Source: Bacteroidota bacterium (GTDB lineage Bacteria; Bacteroidota; Bacteroidia; Sphingobacteriales; Sphingobacteriaceae). Taken from it: 64,000 nt of DNA. The first letter of the stretch is position 1. Each line of letters starts with the position of its first letter. The position numbers were made by a program, and so were the translations under genes. This document shows, piece by piece, positions 8,197-17,100 of this stretch. Where the stretch lies: positions 186,001 to 250,000 of the forward strand of contig JAEXHI010000031.1 of the NCBI GenBank assembly GCA_023450085.1. Reading direction: 5' to 3'. The notes under the pieces are model-generated. The model did no database searches and had not been told where the DNA came from. It saw nothing but the letters and a program-made list of their open reading frames with translations.

Positions 8197-9060
8197 CTAC
8201 TTCAATCCGTCAAATTCAATAAAATCATATTCGGGTGAACTTTCTAGCAATTGCCTAAGAATAGCACCGTGGCCATTTCCAAACAGTACCAAAATCCTAT
8301 CATTTGAGCTGGTAGTGATCTGCTGAAGTTTTCTGAATATCCTCAGATTTCGACTATACCAATTGATCGCAAGGGCATCGGCGCCTCTTTTATCATCCAA
8401 TTTGAAATCTCCTACCAAATATGCACCATGCCCATACTTATGATATTCACGAGAATTGGTCTGTTTGAAATAGGTTAGCAAATCTATTTTGGAACGTAAC
8501 TTATCTTCGCCCACATACCAAGCTTTATACATTGTACTTAAAGGATCATCGCTTTTATAGTCATAATCCTTAAACAAGTTCTTAAAATAAGCCGAATCTA
8601 ATGTCATGAGATTGGATGCCATCGGATTGTCGTCAATGGCATAAACGGTATCCAAATTCATTTCACTGGCAATCCTCAATCCCAACTGATAACGCTCATC
8701 GCGTTTGGTCCGGTAAGCACCTTTTTGATATTCCCTCAATTTTTCTGTTGCTTTCCATTCGGGAAACGCTTCAATGGCAATTTTGGTAGGTTTAAACTTT
8801 TTAATATAATTTACCAGATCAGTAACTTCTTTTTTTCTGGTTTCCGAAAGTACATCTACCTTATCACTATTGGCCGTAACATGGGCGTCCAACCCTGGAT
8901 AATCAAAATGAAAAGACCCCACAAACAGTACTTTTGCCCGCTCTTTCGGAAAAAACGAGGAGGGCGATATGATTTCAGCTTTTTTTTGGCCAAAAGCTAA
9001 AGAGATATAGAACAAGAACAGGGAAGATAACAGCAATTTTGCTAAGTAAGGTTGCTTCAT
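8197..9060 (-). CDS. Secreted DUF5694 protein (TraB/EreA-like fold)
   Basis: From the ATG at 9060 the product is 287 aa with a clear signal peptide ending AFGQ at residue ~25; the frame extends to 9093 but the later start fits the signal peptide. Key features are VLFVGSFHFD (His51), IAIEAFPE and LFGNGHGAILRQLL, the conserved His/Glu pattern of DUF5694, distantly related to TraB/GumN and erythromycin-esterase-like domains. Catalytic activity is not proven for the family. It should be periplasmic or outer-membrane exposed. It stands alone between two repeats and ends in the hairpin at 8121. Confidence 0.78.
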   Translation of the reverse strand: MKQPYLAKLLLSSLFLFYISLAFGQKKAEIISPSSFFPKERAKVLFVGSFHFDYPGLDAHVTANSDKVDVLSETRKKEVTDLVNYIKKFKPTKIAIEAFPEWKATEKLREYQKGAYRTKRDERYQLGLRIASEMNLDTVYAIDDNPMASNLMTLDSAYFKNLFKDYDYKSDDPLSTMYKAWYVGEDKLRSKIDLLTYFKQTNSREYHKYGHGAYLVGDFKLDDKRGADALAINWYSRNLRIFRKLQQITTSSNDRILVLFGNGHGAILRQLLESSPEYDFIEFDGLK

Positions 9061-9170
9061 TTTAAATTGTTTAAAGTGTATGCTATAGGACACCGCACCA
9101 CACAGAAACGTTGCATGAAGAAACTCGAAAGCAAGAAATAAACAGCTTTAATGTTCATTAGAAACAAAAC

Positions 9171-9272
9171 CTCCCTATGGCGCAAGCGTCCACTTGTCCC
9201 TAAGCCAATAATAAACTCAAGCCATGGTTACAAAGCCCAAGCACTGTTATGCCAATGCTAGCGCTATAGGGA
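9171..9272. repeat. Intergenic palindromic repeat, copy D (full)
   Basis: About 102 bp with near-perfect terminal inverted repeats: CTCCCTATGGCGCAAGCG at the left against CTCCCTATAGCGCTAGCA read from the right end. The core shares CTCAAGCCATGGTTA and GCCCAAGCAC with copy E at 12460. Ends plus a shared core suggest a mobile palindromic (REP/MITE-like) unit. Confidence 0.7.
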
Positions 9273-9421
9273 GTGCGGCTTTTTACGTTATTCACATATA
9301 AAACCGCACTAAGTTGCATCTTTAATTTATTATTCTTACACTTACATTACCAAATAGTGACCTAAAGAGTCAAACCTGCTCTTTTTTGCGTTTATTTTTC
9401 AACCAACCAAACAAATTCAAT

Positions 9422-12343
9422 ATGAGAAGAAAATTACCTTTTATTTTAAAAACCCTTGTTTTAGTTTTTGCAGTGTCGTTTAGCGCCATTGCGCAAGTCA
9501 AAAGAAGCAACGAAGACTTGATTAAATTGGTAGACAAAAATTTAAGTTCGCCCATAAAAAAACGAGTCTATGGAAACGGGGATGTGTTTTTGCAAAGAGA
9601 GATGAACGACTTTCTTTCCAATACCGACCGCGACCGGAAAGCCGCGATAGAAAAACAAAATCAATCAGCTAAAACCCAAGGAGTAGTTATTGAGTATGAA
9701 CATGGTGACGATGGCCATGAAAACCTAGCCGAGATTTTAAATCGTCCGCATCCGTCTGTGGCAACCACAGCAAAATATCTTGATGACGCAGCGGCTGAAT
9801 TTCGAGTACCGGCAATCATCTTGAAAGCTGCCGCCCAGGTACAGAGCAATTGGGCACAAACAGGCGCCTCTTTTTATGGTTCTTACGGCATGATGGGCTT
9901 AATCGAATCGGATCATATCAAACAGATTACACTTGCTGCAAGTTTGACGAATTTAAAGGTTGACGATATAAAAAATGAAGCCAAAGCAAATATTAGAGCC
10001 GCAGCTGCGCTATTAGCCCATTATCAAAAAGGCAAACCTAGCTCAGCTAATTTAGCGGACTGGTTTGAGGCCACAAGAGATTTGACGGGTTTAAGCGACG
10101 AAGAAATGAAGACCTCGCTAGCCACCAGTTTTTACAATGTGATCAAAAACGGAAGTAAAACGGTATCGCTCTGGAGAGAGATCATTCAAATTGACGCTCA
10201 ACCCATTACTATTCCTGAATATAAAACTACATCTGTAAAAAAGAATAAAAGTGTTAACAGTGTTGCTAGTACAAATACTGATTATCCAACTGCAGTAGAC
10301 AGAATGACTACTTGTAATTATGCTACAGGGCGAAATGGCTATAACATCGAATACTATTTTGTTCATTACATTGCAACCGGGACTTATGCTGGCGCCATAT
10401 CTTGGTTTAGAGATTGCACGCGTACTAGTCAACTATCGAGTGCAAATTATGTGATTAGAAATTCTGATGGTGAAATATCGCAGGTAGTGAGAGAGAGTGA
10501 CAGAGCTTATGCACAAGGTGTTACACAATATAATGGTGGAGGCATCAGTACAGAACATGAAGTTTTAACGACTAACTTGGCCATGTGGGATAGCGAACCC
10601 ATGCTAGTTGCCGCAGCAAACCTAGCGATAGATGTTTGTAATAGAAATAACATTCCAAGAGTAAGAAGAGGAGTTAATGGCGACCGTGGCATCTATGGTC
10701 ATAGTGATGTTAGAGCTACCGATTGCCCTAATTTGAATACCGCACGTTGGGCAAACTTGTTGAACAGAATTGCCGGTGGCATTGTCATTCCGTCAATTTC
10801 ATTACCAACGCTATATTATATCACTGGCACAGCAGGCTCTAATGTAGTGAATGCAGCGTGGAAAGCCAACACCGAGACTACATTAAAAGGATATCGTTTA
10901 TATTATGCCTTAGACGATGATTTTAGTGGTTGGGCCTTAGCTGCTGATGAATCGACGTTAACAGCCAACACCACAAGTGTTAGTTTAAACCCAAGTCAAT
11001 TTTTAGTGGTGCCTACCACTACCGCGGTTCATTTTAAATTGACTGCGGTGGTTACCAATGGCGTTAATCCAGATGTTGAAAGTGCACCAAGTGATGTTTA
11101 TAGTAGAAGTGTAAATGCTACCACAGGGCCAAAAGTGCTTATTGTTGACGCATTTGATCGAATTAACGATTATAAATCAGGATCGCACAATTTTGCTGCT
11201 ATTTATTTCGAAACGTTGCGAGAGAATGCCACCCTGCGAATTAATTCTGCTGCCGACGAGATGATAGACGCAGGAACCATTTTATTAAGCGACTACGATA
11301 TGGTGTTATGGTTTACCGGTGACGATTCTACCACTGACAAAATTTTTAACGGAACAAATAAAGCAAAAGTTAAAGCTTTCTTGGATAATGGTGGAAAACT
11401 GCTCCTTACAGGATCAGAAATTGCATGGAATTTAGGCCGATCTGGTGGAGGTGAATACGACTTAAGTTTTATGAATAATTATTTGAAGGCTAATTATATT
11501 AGCGACGGATTGACCACAGACTATCCTGTGTCGGGCGTAGCGGGAACTCTATTTGAGGGCCTAACGCTAAACCCTGGAGAGAGTTATTTATCAAGATATC
11601 CTGATAACATTAGCCCTTTCGGCGGCGCAACATCTATTTTAAAGTATATTACCGCAGGACGTTTTGCCGGAATTGCCTATAAGGGCACATTTGGCTCGGG
11701 AACAGTCCCTGGTGCAATTATTTATATTGGATTCCCACTGGAAACTTTACCTCAAGCACAAATGACAACTTTTATGGCAAAAGCATTGACCTATTTTGAG
11801 GTAACTTTGCCAGTTACATTAGTTAACTATCATGCAACGCTGCAAAACGCAGGAATAGTTAAATTACAGTGGCAAACCGCTTCTGAAACTGACAACAAAG
11901 AATTTATCATCTCCCGATCAATGGATGGGCAGCAGTTTAATGCTGTTGGTAAAGTTGTAAGTTCTGGAAATACAACAAGCGGTAGTAACTATGTTTTTTA
12001 TGATAAAAAACCAGTGAATGGCACTAATTATTATCGATTAGAACAACAAGATTTTAACGGCAAAATAACTGATTTAGGGGTACGGTGGGTTAACGTGTCT
12101 TTAACTGATAACAAAGTAGAAATTTATCCAAACCCAACACAAGATATCGTTAACGTTGCGTTTGCAGCAGGTCTTTACCATCAATTACAGCTTATAGATA
12201 GCAGCGGTAAAATATTAAAACAAGTCTCATTAGACAGCTCAACAACGCAAACAGCTATCAGTTTAAGCAATGTAGCTTCGGGCATCTACTTGCTAAAATT
12301 GAACGGTAGTATACCGCTAGTAAAAAAGGTTGTAAAAAACTAG
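9422..12343 (+). CDS. Secreted N-acetylmuramoyl-L-alanine amidase with type IX sorting tail
   Basis: A 973-aa exported protein; the ATG at 9422 begins a good signal peptide (ends SAIAQ), so the upstream in-frame ATG at 9386 is not used. Residues ~110-220 resemble a lytic-transglycosylase-like helical domain (PAIILKAAAQVQSNW, GSYGMMGL). An Amidase_2 domain follows with zinc ligands His315 (FVHYIA), His427 (GHSD) and Cys435 (DCP). Then come a fibronectin-like region, a domain with DYDMVLWFTGDD and GGKLLLTGSE (golvesin/xanthan-lyase-like), and a C-terminal ~80-residue type A sorting domain (VEIYPNPTQD). It cleaves peptidoglycan, probably as a surface or secreted enzyme. Confidence 0.88.
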   Translation: MRRKLPFILKTLVLVFAVSFSAIAQVKRSNEDLIKLVDKNLSSPIKKRVYGNGDVFLQREMNDFLSNTDRDRKAAIEKQNQSAKTQGVVIEYEHGDDGHENLAEILNRPHPSVATTAKYLDDAAAEFRVPAIILKAAAQVQSNWAQTGASFYGSYGMMGLIESDHIKQITLAASLTNLKVDDIKNEAKANIRAAAALLAHYQKGKPSSANLADWFEATRDLTGLSDEEMKTSLATSFYNVIKNGSKTVSLWREIIQIDAQPITIPEYKTTSVKKNKSVNSVASTNTDYPTAVDRMTTCNYATGRNGYNIEYYFVHYIATGTYAGAISWFRDCTRTSQLSSANYVIRNSDGEISQVVRESDRAYAQGVTQYNGGGISTEHEVLTTNLAMWDSEPMLVAAANLAIDVCNRNNIPRVRRGVNGDRGIYGHSDVRATDCPNLNTARWANLLNRIAGGIVIPSISLPTLYYITGTAGSNVVNAAWKANTETTLKGYRLYYALDDDFSGWALAADESTLTANTTSVSLNPSQFLVVPTTTAVHFKLTAVVTNGVNPDVESAPSDVYSRSVNATTGPKVLIVDAFDRINDYKSGSHNFAAIYFETLRENATLRINSAADEMIDAGTILLSDYDMVLWFTGDDSTTDKIFNGTNKAKVKAFLDNGGKLLLTGSEIAWNLGRSGGGEYDLSFMNNYLKANYISDGLTTDYPVSGVAGTLFEGLTLNPGESYLSRYPDNISPFGGATSILKYITAGRFAGIAYKGTFGSGTVPGAIIYIGFPLETLPQAQMTTFMAKALTYFEVTLPVTLVNYHATLQNAGIVKLQWQTASETDNKEFIISRSMDGQQFNAVGKVVSSGNTTSGSNYVFYDKKPVNGTNYYRLEQQDFNGKITDLGVRWVNVSLTDNKVEIYPNPTQDIVNVAFAAGLYHQLQLIDSSGKILKQVSLDSSTTQTAISLSNVASGIYLLKLNGSIPLVKKVVKN

Positions 12344-12386
12344 CGTTAAGGCAATTCCCACCTAAGGAGCACGAAACCTCTCCCTA

Positions 12387-12411
12387 CCCCTCTCCTTTTT
12401 AAGGAGAGGGG
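12387..12411. terminator. Hairpin downstream of the amidase gene
   Basis: A perfect 11-bp stem, CCCCTCTCCTT / AAGGAGAGGGG, with loop TTT. It is 43 bases after the amidase stop. It lacks a strong T-run, so it may be a terminator or part of a repeat unit. Confidence 0.5.
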
Positions 12412-12459
12412 ATAAAGGCGGACGAACATCCTGAAATAAATCTATTACGCAGCTTCTCC

Positions 12460-12551
12460 CCTTCTGGCACAAGCTTCCGTTTGTGCCTAAGTCATTATAA
12501 CCTCAAGCCATGGTTATAACGCCCAAGCACCGTTACGCTAACGCTAGAAGG
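12460..12551. repeat. Intergenic palindromic repeat, copy E (full)
   Basis: About 92 bp with inverted ends CCTTCTGGC ... GCTAGAAGG and a core sharing CCTCAAGCCATGGTTA and GCCCAAGCACCGTTA with copy D. It is the last copy before the tRNA fragment; none is seen further right. Confidence 0.7.
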
Positions 12552-12574
12552 AATTCAAAAAAGAGACAAAAAAT

Positions 12575-12606
12575 AAAAAAGCCCCGTACGTACGGGGCTT
12601 TTTTTG
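12575..12606 (-). terminator. Symmetric terminator beside the tRNA fragment
   Basis: A palindrome GCCCCGTACGTACGGGGC flanked by A6 and T-runs, so it works in both directions. On the minus strand it directly follows the tRNA-Phe 3' end and is the natural terminator of the original tRNA transcript. Confidence 0.8.
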
Positions 12607-12610
12607 GAAG

Positions 12611-12658
12611 TGGTGCCTGCTGGGATCGAACCAGCGACACAAGGATTTTCAGTCCTTT
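12611..12658 (-). tRNA. tRNA-Phe (GAA) 3' half only; probable attachment-site copy
   Basis: Read on the minus strand, the segment has the anticodon arm with GAA (GGACTGAAAATCC), the variable loop GTGTC, a T-arm GCTGG-TTCGATC-CCAGC and the 3' acceptor strand AGGCACC. The D-arm and the 5' acceptor strand (expected GGTGCCT) are absent; the sequence at 12659 onward does not fold into them. This is therefore not a functional tRNA. It is the expected left-over when an element integrates in the 3' end of a tRNA-Phe gene and restores the gene at its other end. Confidence 0.8.
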
Positions 12659-12994
12659 TGACACCAAATACAAAACTCTTATTTTCAGTAAGTTAAACCA
12701 TCACATCTAAAAAACCTAAAACATTTTTAAAACATAAGAGGCATTTTTATTCTGCTACTCTAATATAGTCATTTATTTACAGATAAAGAAATCATATCTA
12801 ACAAACTAGAAACATTACCAATCTTTTACGAGACCTATTAGTAAACGGCGAGAAACAAGTTAGGAAGTATTTCGATTGAAGTTTCATCTCGTAGCCTCAA
12901 AAATTCCACATTTGATATAAATTCTAATGGCCTGCAGAAAATATTTTGGGACAAAACTGTATCTTTAGTAATAAGTGAAAGTTAATGCCCTCGT
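12659..12994. other. AT-rich intergenic stretch at element edge
   Basis: About 335 bases between the tRNA fragment and the first cargo gene. It is AT-rich and stop-dense in all frames. It presumably contains the promoter of the nuclease gene at 12995, but I cannot fix a convincing -33/-7 pair. Confidence 0.5.
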
Positions 12995-14053
12995 ATGTCA
13001 TATCAAGTCATAAATAATCTAACTCCAAATAGTCATGGAGATTTGATAAAATCCTTAATCTTGAAATCTGATGAAATAGTTATAGCAAGTCCATTCCTAT
13101 TTACAGAATTCAAGACACTCCTGAATGAAATGGCGTGGGACAAGAGCAGGACTTTTCATTTGATAACTACCTTACCTGAAAACTCGGAAGACCAATTCAA
13201 AAAAATTTCTTCGCTCAAAAGTCTTTCGGACCAAACTTTAAAAAAACAAATCAGATGCAGAATATCGATTGACAATTCTCTCCATGGAAAACTATACATT
13301 TTTAAATTGGCGGGAAAATATCATTGCGCAATTATTAGTTCGGCGAACTGTACCCACAATGGCTTCTATGCTGCTAGAGAATGGGGCGTACAGATTTTCG
13401 ATGAAATAGACATCGGCGACCTCCACGTCGACCTGATAAAAAACATCGAATATGACAATATCCAAACTGCCGATATCATAAAAATGCACCAACACGCAGA
13501 AGCTTACAAGAAAAAGAACGGTAGTCCAAAACCTAAAAAAGTTCCCTTAAAACTTACTAATCTGATTAAAGGCATCCCTACCATAAGGAACCTACCAGCT
13601 ACAAGATACTTTTTAAAACCAATCGGCCATTCAGGCAACCACGTCAAGCCTACAGACAGATATGACAACCCCGTTCAGACCCTGCATTTTTCGAAAACAG
13701 AACCGAAAGATATAAAGATCGGAGACATTTTTATTTCGTTTGCTGTTGGATCCGGCAGGATTGTCTCAATCTATAGAATGAGAACTTCATTAAAACGCAC
13801 CAATGATGTAGATCGTTGGCCTTGGTATGTGGAAGCCGATAATCTCACAATAGATTTTGCAAAAAACTGGTGGAAGAACAACCTTACCAAAGAAAAACTG
13901 AAATTACAATTTGATAACCTCTATCCAGGCAAAGGTATAAAACCACCCGGACACGACCAGGGATTTGGTGCATTTCAATATGGGCGGGACAGGATGAAAA
14001 TTACGGAGGTATTTGGAAAATACATTATTGGCGAGGTCCTAAAGTATTTTTGA
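12995..14053 (+). CDS. PLD-family nuclease-like protein with EVE/PUA-like C-terminus
   Basis: A 352-aa soluble protein. The N-terminal half is a single-motif phospholipase D/nuclease fold: HGKLYIF (His97, Lys99), SSANCTHNGF (Asn118) and a downstream AREWGVQI (Glu129). The usual Asp of HxKx4D is a Lys. Residues ~205-345 look like an EVE/PUA-type domain (GDIFISFAVGSGRIVSIY, RWPWYVE), a fold that reads modified bases in some restriction proteins. A modification-dependent nuclease is the natural hypothesis. It is followed after 79 bases by the large SEC-C gene on the same strand, probably one operon. The EVE assignment is by eye. Confidence 0.75.
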   Translation: MSYQVINNLTPNSHGDLIKSLILKSDEIVIASPFLFTEFKTLLNEMAWDKSRTFHLITTLPENSEDQFKKISSLKSLSDQTLKKQIRCRISIDNSLHGKLYIFKLAGKYHCAIISSANCTHNGFYAAREWGVQIFDEIDIGDLHVDLIKNIEYDNIQTADIIKMHQHAEAYKKKNGSPKPKKVPLKLTNLIKGIPTIRNLPATRYFLKPIGHSGNHVKPTDRYDNPVQTLHFSKTEPKDIKIGDIFISFAVGSGRIVSIYRMRTSLKRTNDVDRWPWYVEADNLTIDFAKNWWKNNLTKEKLKLQFDNLYPGKGIKPPGHDQGFGAFQYGRDRMKITEVFGKYIIGEVLKYF

Positions 14054-14132
14054 TTTTTAACTTCTCTATATTTATAGACAAACCGATATGGTTTCTTAGT
14101 TGGGAACCAAATGCTTTTTCAAACCGATAGAT

Positions 14133-17100
14133 ATGAGCAAAACAGGAAGAAATGAACCCTGCCATTGTGGTAGTGGAAAAAAATATAAGAATTGCCATTG
14201 GACCAGTGATACCACTGGCACTGCTTCTGCACCACCTCCTCCTAAACCGAGTTCGCAACAGCCAACTTTCAAAGAGATGATACAGGGCTTCCGTGCTGCG
14301 CCGATCTTAAAATTCATCGCATATCTTCAAACATTACCAGAAAATCACGGGCACAACTTCAGTTTGGAGATAATGGCTCGTGAGGTAATGAAGGCGAGCG
14401 AGAAAAATGACCAAAGACCCTACATGCCTTGGAGACAGCTTTTGCTAGCGATAATGCGTGGGCATGCCTATGATGGAGAAACCCCTATAAATCTATTTAC
14501 TGAAAATGCTGTTTCTACCAATGGAAATCAAGTTATATTTCCGGGTGTATACCGGAATGCCTCCCCGATCCTAAATGAACTTCTTCAGGTAATCCTAACT
14601 GGCAAAAATTCTTTACCGGAAGATTTTAAACGACTTATCTACAGCAGCGCGGGCCTACTTCTATACATGAGCAATCAAGTAGCAGAAGACTTAGGTTATC
14701 CCCGCTACATTACTGGAAATCTTTCCTCTAAAATTGTTTTACCTGGACACGAGGAATTTATAAAAAATTCTCAGGCACTCATTTTTTCAGAGGACTATCT
14801 AACCAAGATAGCAGGTTTATACAATTATGACCTGTCTGTATTAAATAATTTTTTATTGACAACAGATGAACCAAAGCTTAAAGATGATGATCCGGACGAT
14901 AATATCGTTTCGCTAAAACCGATAATTCGAGATCAGGATAATATTATCCTTTTTATGCCAACAACAGTGGCAAGTAGCCTCATTGGTTTTGTAACTGAAC
15001 AGGCTATAGTCTATGGCTGTCAGGACGCCCTGATGCAGATGATCTTCCATGAACAGAACCATCGTGCCAGCTTGGCACTGAATCACATGGGCTGGGCATT
15101 TACTGATATCCAGCTACCCAAAGAAAGTTCCGGGTTACCAATCCTAGAGTCTGTGTGGCAATTTGACAACCAGAAATTTGGTTATCTCTGCCTTTTGGAT
15201 ACGAACAAGATTAATGGCATCCTGACAAAGGAGGAACAGGAAAAACTGTTGAATGCCAGAAATACTGAGGTCATTGAGCACTTAAAGTCTCTTGAAGATG
15301 CGGCAATTTTTGAAGTTCTTTCTCTTTTCGTATTAACTGAGACTGGCCATGGCAGCTATTTCTCTATGTCTAAACCTGAAAATGGTGAACAAAATCTAGT
15401 TATGACACTTGAAGATCTTAATACCATCGCCTACGATAGGGAGTCGGATTTTCTTACCCTATGGAAATTTGCCAATATCCATAAGGAGACCAGTTCACAG
15501 TTCCACATCATAAATATGACAGGATTGTTAAATTTGTATGCGGTCTACCGGAACAATGATGGTTCATTGATAAGTTCTGATGATGCCCATCCTATTGGGG
15601 CGATGTTGACCTATCTACCGGGACATGATATTAGTTTGCGCCATGAAGTAAAGATCAGCCGTGATGAACATTTGGGAGAACTTATCACTCCAAGTGGCAT
15701 CCATGCCTTTGCTACCGTCATAAAAAAACGGGAGTATGCTCCTATTTACGGTTTCAAGGATAAACTTTCGCCAGAATATAGGCTTATGCTCAAATGTTAC
15801 AAAATGCCAATATGGGTGACCAATTACCAGAAAGACCCAAATCTATTGGCGTCCGAAATTGCGGAAGCCCTACTGTTCTGGCTATATCGCTTGGAGCCAC
15901 ATTTAAGTCCCGAACTCAATAAACACAGTTTGGTGCAGCTTGAACTTGAACTAATAATTGACGAAGGCCTATTGAATGGAAATACTTTCGTCATCAAGAC
16001 TGTGGAACCATCCGATGTTAAGATAACTACATCAATAGTCCCTCCCAAACTCAGGTTACATATCCCCTATGATTTCATGTACCTCACAGGGAGAACCGAC
16101 AACGTTGGTGAGAAAATGCTCGTGAAGGCGGCCCTTCATGGACTTATAGATTATTTTGGGAAGGCCGGAAAAGAATTTGTGCTGACAGCAGAGCAAATTG
16201 AACTAATGGTAGAGTCGGAACTTCAGCCCGATAATGCAAAAATGATACTTTTTACAGATGCCTCAGTAAATATAGAGCTTGACGGACGACATCTACCACC
16301 AGAACAATATATCGCTGAAGTGGACACTTCCTACGTATTGGATAACCTGGTAGGTCTTTTGCCTGCAGGCACCGTTATTCCGGAGAATATCACAGATATT
16401 AGTGAGAAAATCAGCTTGTGTGATGCTATTGTTTCCGCATTGATTGCTGAACTAACACGGAGAATTGCCGATTTCGATGCGAAAGAGTTAATCACCTGGT
16501 TAATCAAATGGAATGAACGTTGTGTCTATACAAGGGAAATAAGGGAAATCCGAACACCAGCTAAAATAGCATGCTTTGCAAGTTTTGAAGATGAGGTAAA
16601 CGAAATAAATGACAAAGATGGCAAATTGGTTCCAACGGCCCATTCTATTCGTACTTTGATTGAGTTTGTTACCGCAATTTCTCCAAAAGGTAAAAAATGG
16701 CCAAATTACGCGGACATTGGTATCCTGCTGGCACTGACCTACCAGCTTACAACCTGGGGGTCGATTAGTGAAGCCATGAGGATGGGCCTAATTGACCCTA
16801 AGATCGGATTACTGCCTTCTGGACGGATTGGCACCGATAAGAGTTTTCAGAACGAAGTACTTGTTCCCTATTCTTATGCCCGTAACCGAGGGGTTGTTGC
16901 CCGATATGTTGAGCGTTTCGATGAAAAATATACTCAAAAAGATTATTCTGCTAGTGGAACTACAGAAGAAAGTCTTGTAGTGGATGCTGCATTTGAAGAT
17001 GAGTTCGGTATAACACTTACCGAGGTATCGGAAGTAGTGGGTGTCTTGATAAATTACGGTTTTAAAAGAGAGGAACCTTGTTCGGTTTTACCAGAAGAGA

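Noticed and set aside
12510..12710. 66-aa frame across the tRNA fragment containing GACWDRTSDTRIFS
   Set aside because: It reads through the terminator and the tRNA 3' half; this phrase is a known artefact of translating tRNA genes.
12945..12967. Bacteroidota -33/-7 promoter (TTTG ... TATCTTTA) before the PLD nuclease gene
   Set aside because: The spacing of about 11 bases is far shorter than the usual 19-21, so it is not convincing.
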